The position numbers and the translations under genes were made by a program. The notes under the pieces are model-generated. The model made no database searches, was not told where the DNA came from, and worked only from the letters and a program-made list of their open reading frames with translations. Below are positions 24,837-32,710 of a stretch of 64,000 nucleotides of DNA, piece by piece. How positions within the stretch are numbered: position 1 is the first letter of the stretch; each line of letters opens with the position of its first letter. The stretch covers positions 1 through 64,000 of the forward strand of contig NZ_LXET01000054.1 of assembly GCF_001655005.1 (NCBI RefSeq). The letters are read 5' to 3'. This DNA comes from Hafnia paralvei ATCC 29927 (GTDB taxonomy: Bacteria > Pseudomonadota > Gammaproteobacteria > Enterobacterales > Enterobacteriaceae).

Positions 24837-25901
24837 ATGAACGCAAAAAGTTACGATGAGTTATTAAATAGCAAAAGCCATATGACATTCCTTTTATTTA
24901 TTCTGTTAAATGGTGCTACATCGTTTTATGCGTTGCTAAATCCATTACAAACAGATCCACCGTACACGATTGCAGGAGTCAGCATTTTTGCTTTTTGCCT
25001 ACTTTCTGCCATATCTTTGATATGGCATCGTGAAAAATACTTGTTAAAACTCAATATTGCTGCACTGGTATTGGGGATACTGTGGTCATTTCATATTGCG
25101 GTAAAATATCGACATGTCGATGTAAGCGGGCATGAATTTTTATTAATCAATTTGTTCAGCGTTTTTTTTATTGCTGCGGTGACTCTTTCTGACAATTTAT
25201 TGGCCTTTTGCCTAAATGCCATCCCTGTAGCGATTACCGTCATTATTTTAGAAGATTTCCATAATATGACGCGTATCTTATTCGTATTGGCACTGCCCAT
25301 TATCGCGCTATCCCTTCACCGCGTTATAACTCGCAGGCGCGAGGCTTTCACACGTCAATTAGTAAACCAGCTTGAACGCGATAAGGCCCGTTTCAGCGAT
25401 CTCAGCATGATTGACCCACTCACTACGTTACTTAATCGTCGTGGTCTAGAATTTCAATTTCATCACATGAGTAACGACTGTGCGACTGAGCACAAAGATT
25501 TTGTTGTGATGATAGACATCGATTTTTTTAAACTTTATAACGATCATTATGGACATCAGTATGGTGATACCGCATTGACGGCCATTGCTCAGATTATCAA
25601 GGAAGCCGTACGCAGCAGAGATTTAGCGGTTCGCTACGGCGGCGAAGAGTTTTTACTTATTTTACGCGATGCATCTGAGACATTAGCTATCCAAATCTGT
25701 GAACATATTCGTTCGCATGTGGAACAATTAGCACTGATAAATGAATATCAGCCAAATGGGTACAGCGTAGTCACCATTTCGGCTGGTCTTTCAGAGATGT
25801 ACAATAATAATTTAGAGAATGCTATCGCTCGCGCCGATCAGGCACTGTACTTATCTAAGCAAAAAGGTCGTAATAGAGTTTCACTGCAAAAAGTAGCCTA
25901 G
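24837..25901 (+). CDS. Membrane-anchored diguanylate cyclase (GGDEF)
   Basis: A predicted diguanylate cyclase that makes the second messenger cyclic di-GMP at the inner membrane. The first 160 residues hold about five or six transmembrane segments, a membrane sensor region of unknown signal. The GGDEF domain occupies the C-terminal 170 residues, with the substrate motif DIDFFKLYND and an intact active site GGEEF (about 268-272). An allosteric inhibitory site RSRD stands five residues before it. I take the ATG at 24837; a TTG eight codons upstream is possible. There is no EAL domain. It lies between the tRNA array and fhuF, not an E. coli arrangement. Confidence 0.88.
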   Translation: MNAKSYDELLNSKSHMTFLLFILLNGATSFYALLNPLQTDPPYTIAGVSIFAFCLLSAISLIWHREKYLLKLNIAALVLGILWSFHIAVKYRHVDVSGHEFLLINLFSVFFIAAVTLSDNLLAFCLNAIPVAITVIILEDFHNMTRILFVLALPIIALSLHRVITRRREAFTRQLVNQLERDKARFSDLSMIDPLTTLLNRRGLEFQFHHMSNDCATEHKDFVVMIDIDFFKLYNDHYGHQYGDTALTAIAQIIKEAVRSRDLAVRYGGEEFLLILRDASETLAIQICEHIRSHVEQLALINEYQPNGYSVVTISAGLSEMYNNNLENAIARADQALYLSKQKGRNRVSLQKVA

Positions 25902-25912
25902 CTGTTTATATA

Positions 25913-26031
25913 CGCTACGGATATGACCGCAGGTCAATCGCTCAAATATAGACAGCAGCACCGAGTCTTAAATAATTCTATTTTTCATAGTATCAAATAG
26001 AATTATTTCCAACTTTTCTATATCCGTAACG
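25913..26031. repeat. Nested palindromic element before fhuF
   Basis: The outer inverted repeat CGCTACGGATAT (25913-25924) / ATATCCGTAACG (26020-26031) matches at 11 of 12 positions. It encloses an inner perfect 13-bp hairpin (arms AATAATTCTATTT at 25971-25983 and its complement at 25995-26007, 11-nt loop). It may end transcription of the cyclase gene or be a mobile palindromic repeat. I find no second copy here. Confidence 0.55.
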
Positions 26032-26117
26032 CTATGCAGCCAAGGGCACACTCTTAGCGCGCTAACCTTTATCCCTTTCTACCCTCACCGCATTTTTCGC
26101 TTCGCATTCTTGCGATT

Positions 26118-26136
26118 GATAATGGTTATCAGTATT
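26118..26136 (+). promoter_or_regulatory. Fur box upstream of fhuF
   Basis: GATAATGGTTATCAGTATT matches the 19-bp Fur consensus GATAATGATAATCATTATC at 15 positions. It lies 36 bases before the fhuF start, consistent with iron repression of fhuF in E. coli. Confidence 0.8.
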
Positions 26137-26171
26137 ATTGCGTTTTTATCCATGCTTTCTAGGATGCTTTG

Positions 26172-26963
26172 GTGAAGATAACTGCGCTGACTGAGTTCGA
26201 TACCTACCTTCCTGCGGTATTTCCCGCTTTTCCGCCAGAAGCGGAAGAGTTAACCGCGCTTTTCAGCCAGCATTATCCTCATTTCCTGACAACGTTTTTG
26301 ATTGATGAAACTGCGTCTAGCCATGATTTATCCGCTATGCAGTGGTCCGCTACAGGAACATACGCCAAGCTGATGTCGCGCTATCAACATGAACACTACG
26401 CCGAGTTTCCGGACAAAAGCCCAGAAGCCAAACCGTTAGAATCACTGTGGGCTCAGTGGTATTTTGGGTTGCTGGTGCCGCCCATGATGCTGCTGTTACT
26501 CCAGCATTCTGCGCCTTTAGATCCACATATCCGCCAGTTCAAAGTCCGTTTCCACGATAGTGGACGGCCTGAGGCATTTATCTATTATCCAAAATTGATG
26601 TCCGGCGAGACTCGCAATAGCACACCTCTGCAGAGGATCGTGTCACTGGTTGAACGTCATTTGCATCCGGCAGTCAATGCGATTGCACGGCAGGGGGTTT
26701 TAAACGCCAAGCTCATGTGGAGCAACATTGGTTATGTGATGCACTGGTATTTGGGGGAACTTCGCCCGCTTCTTGGCGACGCCACCTTTTCTCAGCTAGA
26801 ACATGCGCTATTCTTCACTGCCGCATTTCCAAATGGGCAAGAGAATCCACTCTATCGTACTGTTCTGATGCGTAATGGTACTATTCAGCGCCGCACCTGC
26901 TGCCAACGCTATAAGCTGCCTAAAATGAAAGAGTGCGGTGATTGCCCATTAAATTTAGAGTAA
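26172..26963 (+). CDS. fhuF: Ferric-siderophore reductase FhuF
   Basis: A cytoplasmic 2Fe-2S reductase that releases iron from hydroxamate siderophores such as ferrioxamine and ferrichrome. The 263-residue protein ends with the unusual cluster-binding motif CCQRY...CGDC (cysteines at about 243, 244, 255 and 258), diagnostic for FhuF. The GTG at 26172 is preceded by AGGA at seven bases; a TTG one codon upstream is the only alternative. A Fur box precedes it. Its position near the leu tRNA array is as in E. coli. Here it also sits beside hydroxamate synthesis and uptake genes that can supply its substrate. Confidence 0.93.
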   Translation: MKITALTEFDTYLPAVFPAFPPEAEELTALFSQHYPHFLTTFLIDETASSHDLSAMQWSATGTYAKLMSRYQHEHYAEFPDKSPEAKPLESLWAQWYFGLLVPPMMLLLLQHSAPLDPHIRQFKVRFHDSGRPEAFIYYPKLMSGETRNSTPLQRIVSLVERHLHPAVNAIARQGVLNAKLMWSNIGYVMHWYLGELRPLLGDATFSQLEHALFFTAAFPNGQENPLYRTVLMRNGTIQRRTCCQRYKLPKMKECGDCPLNLE

Positions 26964-27076
26964 TTATTTTTGCGTTAAAAATGCCATTAAAAATAGCTGG
27001 CTTATTGATCAAGGTCAGGCTTATTGGTTATCTGTCGAGTATCCTATCCCCTCTTTAAATCAAGGGATTTGATTCG

Positions 27077-27466
27077 ATGAATTGGTATATTAATGTATTG
27101 AAGAATTACGCGACGTTTAATGGCCGCGCTCGCCGTAGAGAGTATTGGATGTTTTCACTCTTCCATACGCTTATACTGGTACTCATTCTCTATATCTCCA
27201 TGACATTTGAAACTGATGTTTCGGGTTTCACCGCTATTCTCTTCATACTGTATATGCTTGTCACGCTAATCCCACATCTAGCCGTTCTCGTCAGAAGGCT
27301 ACACGATACCAACCAGTCCGGCTGGTTTTATTTTATTTCTTTCGTTCCATTTGTTGGACCTATCGTTCTGCTTATCTTTCTCTGTAAAGAAGGAACAAAA
27401 GGAGATAATCACTATGGGCTGGATCCAAAAATAGAACAGCTAAAAAATAATTTTATCATTCAATAA
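27077..27466 (+). CDS. DUF805 membrane protein, paralogue 1
   Basis: A 129-residue inner-membrane protein of the DUF805 family. It has the N-terminal signature FNGRARRREYW, a hydrophobic central region of three or four helices, the conserved RRLHDTNQSGWFYF and a Gly-rich acidic C-terminus (GTKGDNHYGLDP). The family function is not known. It is followed about 105 bases later by a second member, with which it shares about half of its residues, so the pair arose by tandem duplication. Confidence 0.88.
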   Translation: MNWYINVLKNYATFNGRARRREYWMFSLFHTLILVLILYISMTFETDVSGFTAILFILYMLVTLIPHLAVLVRRLHDTNQSGWFYFISFVPFVGPIVLLIFLCKEGTKGDNHYGLDPKIEQLKNNFIIQ

Positions 27467-27572
27467 CCCAGTTAAACTTAAGCATCACTTCATGTTGAAA
27501 TAAGAAAAACTTCTTTAAAAAAAAACTATTATAGCCATGTTGTTTCAACTTATTCGCAAGGAAGTTTTAGAC

Positions 27573-27950
27573 ATGGAATGGTTTCTCAAAGTAGTAAAAG
27601 AAAATTACGCTAATTTCAATGGCCGTGCTCGCCGCAAAGAATATTGGATGTTTACCCTGTTTTCTTCCATTATCAGCATTGTATTATTTGTGTTAATGAG
27701 TATATTTTCAGATAGTATGCTGGTTATTATCTTTAGCATATTATCGATACTTTATTCATTAGTCATACTTATCCCAAGTCTGGCTGTCATCGCCAGAAGA
27801 TTGCATGACACCAACCATTCAGGCTGGTTTTATTTCATTGCCCTGATACCGCTTGTTGGCCCTATCATCATGCTGATTACTCTTTGCAAAGAAGGTACTC
27901 GCGGAGACAACCAATATGGTGCCGATCCAAAAGCTGGTGATTTAGTCTAG
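27573..27950 (+). CDS. DUF805 membrane protein, paralogue 2
   Basis: A 125-residue DUF805 protein with FNGRARRKEYW, RRLHDTNHSGWFYF and GTRGDNQYGADP, closely parallel to the preceding gene. I use the ATG at 27573, preceded by AAGGAAG at eight bases; the frame opens twelve codons earlier with no similarity to the paralogue. The function is unknown. A 13-bp perfect hairpin after the gene probably ends this transcript. Confidence 0.87.
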   Translation: MEWFLKVVKENYANFNGRARRKEYWMFTLFSSIISIVLFVLMSIFSDSMLVIIFSILSILYSLVILIPSLAVIARRLHDTNHSGWFYFIALIPLVGPIIMLITLCKEGTRGDNQYGADPKAGDLV

Positions 27951-28003
27951 TCAGTCTTGCATCGCTGAACTCTAGTTCATGCAACGGTTAACTAAGCTTT
28001 CTT

Positions 28004-28034
28004 TGATATAGGTTGATATCTTCAACCTATATCA
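28004..28034 (+). terminator. Hairpin after the DUF805 genes
   Basis: Perfect 13-bp inverted repeat with arms TGATATAGGTTGA / TCAACCTATATCA and a 5-nt loop. There is no T-run, but the stem is long and lies about 50 bases after the second DUF805 gene. Confidence 0.5.
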
Positions 28035-28280
28035 TCGTAACTCGCTCATATTTTGTATCCCCTCTTGTTAGTTTATCTCTTAGCCATGCAACCCCTCAGC
28101 TAAAACAGCATTTCCTTAGATTAAAAACACATTAAGATATTGCGTTTTAATGACACTAACTCATTAAATTCAATGATGTTTATAAGGTTAATCATGATAA
28201 ACAATGATTAATATGTGACAAAGATCACAAAGAAAAATAGTTTTTCCTTTTTTCCCTGAATAAAAGCTACCAAAGCTAAC

Positions 28281-28299
28281 GAGAATAATTATCATTCTG
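28281..28299 (+). promoter_or_regulatory. Fur box upstream of the siderophore receptor
   Basis: GAGAATAATTATCATTCTG matches the Fur consensus at about 14 of 19 positions and is itself nearly palindromic. It should make the receptor, and perhaps the operon after it, iron-repressed. Confidence 0.72.
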
Positions 28300-28406
28300 T
28301 ATCGCATTTAACAAAGCGATGTCATTGACTGGATAACAACCAGCGATGGCCAGAGAGCTCACAATTAATTATTAGATTTTCGTGCTTTTCAAGCAGGGAT
28401 CATTAG

Positions 28407-30581
28407 ATGAAATACAATGCGTTTATTTGCTCTTCGTTAAAAGCCGCGTTACCCATCGGCTGCTTATTCCTCCCTTTGAGTGCCTTTGCGGCCACAGAAG
28501 CTGGTACAGCAACCTCTGGCAATGAAGACAAAATCGTCGTTAGCGCCAAATCCAGTCTTCCTCCTCTAGGAAGCTATGAAAACACCGGGACTAAATCAGA
28601 TCTGACCGCTCAGGATACTCCTCAGACAATCAATACTGTTGAAGGACAAGAACTGGACGAGCGTGGGATTAGCTCACTCAACGAAGCATTGCGCTATGTG
28701 TCTGGTGTCACCACCGAAAACCGTGGCGGTGCAATCACCCGCTTTGACGAATTCACCATTCGCGGTTTTAAAAACAGCGAAAACTACCTCGATGGCTTAC
28801 AACTGCCTTATAACGAATGGAACATTCAGGGCCAGGTAGATACCTACATGTTGGATCGCATCGAAGTGATGAAAGGCCCAGCATCCGTTTTATACGGTAA
28901 CGCCTCGCCTGGCGGTATCGTGAATATGATCAGCAAGAAACCGCAGAAAATCCAAAATACCGACGTTGAATTTGATACCGGCAGCGATAATCGCCGTGAG
29001 GGAAAAATCGACTCTACCGGACAAATTGGCGACAGCGATGTCAGCTATCGTTTTGTCGGTTTAGCGGGCGCATCTGATGGACAGGCTGAAGGCTCCAAGA
29101 ATGAACGTTATTTATTAGCGCCCTCGCTACGTTGGGATATCGACGATAATAATAGTCTGTTAGTGCAAGCGTTCCTGCAAAACGATCCTAAGGCGGGTGT
29201 ATACACGTCCCTGCCGGGCGAAGGCACATTTAAATACTCGCCTTATGGCAAATTGCCTACGGATGTCTATTTAGGTGACCACAATTGGGAAGCGTACAAA
29301 CGCAAACAAGAGTCTGTTGGCTACCAGTATGACCACCGCTTCAATGATGATTGGTCATTCACCCAGAAAGCCCGCTTCATGCACATCACGGCTTATCAGG
29401 AAAATACTTACAGTACTGGATTGGCTGCTGATGGCCGTACTCTAGGCCGTCGTATGTATATGACTGACGAAAGCATGGATTCCTTCAATATTGATAACCA
29501 GATTGCCGGTAAGTTTGATACCGCATTCCTGCGCCATAACGTATTGTTGGGCTTCGATTATCAGTGGCAGAACAACAAGACTGAATATCAAGATGCCGTG
29601 GCACCAAGCATCGATATCTTTGACCGCGACAACAGTGAAATTAATCGTGGCAATATTGCATGGGATCCCTCTCTGGCAACCAACGTGCGCTACAGCATGC
29701 ATCAGAATGGTTACTACTGGCAGGATTCAATCGATCTCGACAAGCTAACGATTCTCGCCGGTGGTCGCTATGACCAATACGAAAAACGCACCTACGGCCT
29801 GCAATACGGTGCCGATACTGACGAAACCTTCAGCCAGAGTAAGTACACCCAGCGCTATGGCGCGATGTACCACTTTGATAACGGTATTTCTCCGTATGTT
29901 GCCTACTCCGAAGGCTTTGAGCCTTTAGCAGGACGTAACAAAAGCGGGGGTTCTTACAAACCTGAAACCAGCAAGATGTGGGAAGGTGGGGTGAAATTTG
30001 CAACACCAAGCCAAAACACTATCTTCACGGCTGCCGTGTTTGATATCAAAAAAGAGAATGCGCTAACCTCCAATCCGAACGGCGTTGACCCTTACGAGAA
30101 ATACCAGAGTGGTGAAATTGAGTCGAAAGGCTATGAATTCGAAATTCGTACCTCGCCGCTAGAAAACCTGCTGTTAACGGCAAACTATGCCTATACCGAT
30201 GTGAAAATCACCGAGGATGCCAACAAGTCACTGATTGGTAACCGTCCGGTACAAACAGCGAAGGATAACGCCAGCGCATGGGCTAACTACACCATTGACG
30301 ACACTTTCCTTCGTGGTCTCACCATTGGTGCGGGTATTCGTTACATTGGCCGTATGGAAGCCAACCAGAGCAATACTGAGCAACTGCCAGCCGTGACGCT
30401 GTATGACATGGCCGCTTCATATGAGCTTGGTAACCTCACTCCAGCACTGGATAACGCCACGCTCAAAATGGCCGTGAACAACATCACTGACAAACGTTAT
30501 GTTGCCAGTTGCTATGACAGCAATAACTGCTGGTTCGGCGCAGAACGTTCTGTGGTCGTCGGCGTGAAATATTCCTTCTAA
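28407..30581 (+). CDS. TonB-dependent ferric-hydroxamate siderophore receptor
   Basis: An outer-membrane gated channel for a ferric siderophore. The 724-residue precursor has a Sec signal peptide (cleavage near AFA, residue 29), a TonB-box-like start (KIVVSA), a plug domain (about 60-170, with LDRIEVMKGPASVLYGNASPGG split across it) and a 22-strand barrel ending in Phe (KYSF). The resemblance is to FoxA/FauA-type hydroxamate receptors. A Fur box lies upstream and the hydroxamate biosynthesis genes directly downstream, so its ligand is probably the siderophore they make. A hairpin at 30597-30620 separates them. Confidence 0.9.
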   Translation: MKYNAFICSSLKAALPIGCLFLPLSAFAATEAGTATSGNEDKIVVSAKSSLPPLGSYENTGTKSDLTAQDTPQTINTVEGQELDERGISSLNEALRYVSGVTTENRGGAITRFDEFTIRGFKNSENYLDGLQLPYNEWNIQGQVDTYMLDRIEVMKGPASVLYGNASPGGIVNMISKKPQKIQNTDVEFDTGSDNRREGKIDSTGQIGDSDVSYRFVGLAGASDGQAEGSKNERYLLAPSLRWDIDDNNSLLVQAFLQNDPKAGVYTSLPGEGTFKYSPYGKLPTDVYLGDHNWEAYKRKQESVGYQYDHRFNDDWSFTQKARFMHITAYQENTYSTGLAADGRTLGRRMYMTDESMDSFNIDNQIAGKFDTAFLRHNVLLGFDYQWQNNKTEYQDAVAPSIDIFDRDNSEINRGNIAWDPSLATNVRYSMHQNGYYWQDSIDLDKLTILAGGRYDQYEKRTYGLQYGADTDETFSQSKYTQRYGAMYHFDNGISPYVAYSEGFEPLAGRNKSGGSYKPETSKMWEGGVKFATPSQNTIFTAAVFDIKKENALTSNPNGVDPYEKYQSGEIESKGYEFEIRTSPLENLLLTANYAYTDVKITEDANKSLIGNRPVQTAKDNASAWANYTIDDTFLRGLTIGAGIRYIGRMEANQSNTEQLPAVTLYDMAASYELGNLTPALDNATLKMAVNNITDKRYVASCYDSNNCWFGAERSVVVGVKYSF

Positions 30582-30596
30582 GCACCTTCTAAAACA

Positions 30597-30625
30597 GGGA
30601 TGCCGGATATACCGGCACCCTTTTA
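30597..30625 (+). terminator. Hairpin between receptor and siderophore operon
   Basis: Imperfect GC-rich stem GGGATGCCGG / ACCGGCACCC with a 4-nt loop, followed by TTTTATAAAAACT. It is probably a terminator or attenuator after the receptor. Confidence 0.65.
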
Positions 30626-30770
30626 TAAAAACTAAATCTTTTAAATTAACGTCATGGCGTCATTTAACGCCAGCTCCACCGCCCGTATCCGAAATCTAGA
30701 ACGCTGGAAAAATGCTGAGCATCGATTTTGTACTGTTACCACTCGTGAATACCTAACTAAGGTAAGATCT

Positions 30771-32111
30771 ATGACCCAGTTCTCCTTATCCTCTCAGACC
30801 GGCGCGGCAACGCAGCCTTACGATTTTATCGCCATCGGCATTGGGCCATTTAATCTGGGACTAGCCTGTTTGACTCAGCCGCTATCGCAGGTCAATGCGC
30901 TTTTTCTCGACCAAAACACGGGCTTTGATTGGCACCCTGGCATGATGCTGGAAAGTGCTCATTTGCAAACGCCGTTTATGGCCGATCTGGTGACGCTGGC
31001 AGATCCGACGCACCCATTGAGCTTCCTCAATTACATCAAACAACAGGGACGACTCTACTCATTTTACATCCGCGAAAGCTTCTTCTTGATGCGCAAGGAG
31101 TACAACCAGTATTGCCGTTGGGCTACTGAACGCCTGAGCAATCTGCGATTTAATACCAAAGTTGAACGTGTGGAATACGATCAAGATAGTCATTGCTATC
31201 ACGTTCATTGCAGTGATACTCGCAACGGTCAGAAACTGAAGTTTGAAACTCGCCGCCTAGTTCTCGGCACAGGCCCTTCCCCTGTCATTCCCGACTGCTG
31301 CCAGCCAATGGCTGAACGCATGGTGCATTCTGGCCAGTATCTACACCACAAAGAGGAACTGCAAACCCGTCGCTCAATTACGGTGGTCGGCAGCGGGCAA
31401 AGCGCGGCCGAGATCTATTACGATCTGCTCTCAGAAATTGATAAATATGGTTATCAGTTAAACTGGGTCACGCGTGCACCTCGCTTCTTCCCGCTGGAAT
31501 ACACCAAACTCACGCTTGAAATGACGTCACCAGAATATGTGGATTACTTCCATCAACTGCCTGCCGAAAAGCGTGACCAGCTCAATATGCAGAGCCAACA
31601 GCTCTACAAAGGTATTAACAGCAGTCTGATTAACGACATCTTCGATCTGCTGTATATCAAACGTCTCGATGGGCACGTGAACACCCGCTTGTTTACCAAC
31701 ACGGCACTAACCGGCGTACAGAACACGACCAAGAGTAAAACCTTGAATCTGGCGCTACATCAGCATGAACAGGATCAACACTTCGCCATTAACAGCGAGG
31801 CAGTGATCCTGTGCACCGGATATCGCCACCAGCCACCCGCGTTTTTACAACCGATCCACGACCGAATTGCATGGGATGAAAAAGGCCGCTATGACGTGGC
31901 TCGAAATTATTCGATCGACACCCAGCACAATGAGATTTTTGTCCAAAACGCCGAGTTACATACGCACGGTTTTGTCACCCCCGATCTCGGCATGGCCTGC
32001 TATCGCAATTCATGGATCCTGCGAGAAATAACCGGCACTGAGCACTATCCCATTGAAGAACAGATTGCCTTCCAACAGTTTGCTGCTCCGCAAACCGGAG
32101 ATTTGTTATGA
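30771..32111 (+). CDS. Diamine/lysine N-monooxygenase, siderophore biosynthesis
   Basis: A flavin-dependent N-hydroxylating monooxygenase (IucD/AlcA/DfoA family) that hydroxylates a primary amine, the first committed step to a hydroxamate. The 446-residue product has the FAD motif GIGPFNLGLA near the N-terminus and the NADPH motif VVGSGQSAAEIY in the middle. A conserved C-terminal segment CTGYRHQPPAF is also present. The ATG at 30771 has AAGGTAAG upstream; the frame opens 39 codons earlier without one. The substrate could be cadaverine, putrescine or lysine; the split gene layout after it resembles alcaligin/putrebactin-type operons. It overlaps the next gene by ATGA. Confidence 0.88.
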   Translation: MTQFSLSSQTGAATQPYDFIAIGIGPFNLGLACLTQPLSQVNALFLDQNTGFDWHPGMMLESAHLQTPFMADLVTLADPTHPLSFLNYIKQQGRLYSFYIRESFFLMRKEYNQYCRWATERLSNLRFNTKVERVEYDQDSHCYHVHCSDTRNGQKLKFETRRLVLGTGPSPVIPDCCQPMAERMVHSGQYLHHKEELQTRRSITVVGSGQSAAEIYYDLLSEIDKYGYQLNWVTRAPRFFPLEYTKLTLEMTSPEYVDYFHQLPAEKRDQLNMQSQQLYKGINSSLINDIFDLLYIKRLDGHVNTRLFTNTALTGVQNTTKSKTLNLALHQHEQDQHFAINSEAVILCTGYRHQPPAFLQPIHDRIAWDEKGRYDVARNYSIDTQHNEIFVQNAELHTHGFVTPDLGMACYRNSWILREITGTEHYPIEEQIAFQQFAAPQTGDLL

Positions 32112-32710
32112 GTTATGTTTTTGAACATCAGGTGGCTGACGTCGGGGATTTCGCACTTCGCCCGTTGGACGCCATTCAAGATGCCGAGCTTCTACATAGC
32201 TGGGTCAGTCAACCTTATGCACGCTATTGGGGCATGATGGAACAATCAGTAGAGCAGGTGCGAGATTTCTATCTGGATCTGCTCAAGCACCACCCTGACG
32301 GCGCGTTTATCGGCCTATATCAAGACAAGCCTGCGTTTTTATTAGAGAGATATCAGGCAATCCACGATCCGGTGGGTCAGTGCTATCCAGCACAAAGCAG
32401 CGATTATGGTATGCACATTTTAGTCGCTCCGGCGGATAAACCCCTCAGCGGTTTTACCTGGGCGGTCTTCCAGACCATCGTTGCCTTTATGTTCAGCGAC
32501 GAGCGCGTAGCCCGTATCGTGGTGGAACCCGACGTGCGCAACGAGAAAATCCATCGCCTAAATAAACGTGCCGGATTCGTCTACCAACATCAAATCGAGC
32601 TAGCAAACAAAACGGCATGGCTGGCTTTCTGTGACCGTGACCAGCACGCCGCCGCTCTGCGCCATGATGCGCAATATCACTCAGTTTCCCGTCAGGAGAC
32701 CCACGCATGA
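32108..32710 (+). CDS. Siderophore-biosynthesis acyltransferase (GNAT)
   Basis: A 200-residue GNAT-fold acyltransferase of the IucB/AlcB/RhbD type. It would transfer an acetyl or succinyl group from CoA to the hydroxylated amine, giving the hydroxamate. Conserved elements are the WVSQPYARYWGM motif, YGMHILVAP and EPDVRNEKIHRLNKRAGF with the CoA-binding turn. It overlaps both neighbours by 4 bases (ATGA), showing tight co-translation. In Erwinia and relatives this domain is reported as fused to the synthetase (DfoC); here it is separate. Confidence 0.86.
   Translation: MSYVFEHQVADVGDFALRPLDAIQDAELLHSWVSQPYARYWGMMEQSVEQVRDFYLDLLKHHPDGAFIGLYQDKPAFLLERYQAIHDPVGQCYPAQSSDYGMHILVAPADKPLSGFTWAVFQTIVAFMFSDERVARIVVEPDVRNEKIHRLNKRAGFVYQHQIELANKTAWLAFCDRDQHAAALRHDAQYHSVSRQETHA

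Larger units (their letters stand above)
27951..28406. other. Long leader/intergenic region before the TonB receptor
   Basis: A 456-bp AT-rich gap. It contains the hairpin at 28004-28034 that follows the DUF805 pair and, near 28281-28299, a Fur-box match. The rest has no ORF with a ribosome-binding site and no recognisable RNA. The distance from the Fur box to the receptor ATG (about 105 bases) suggests an untranslated leader. Confidence 0.55.

Noticed and set aside
30654..30770. N-terminal extension of the siderophore monooxygenase from the ATG at 30654
   Set aside because: The 39 extra residues have no flavin-motif similarity and no ribosome-binding site; the ATG at 30771 has AAGGTAAG and gives a normal monooxygenase N-terminus.
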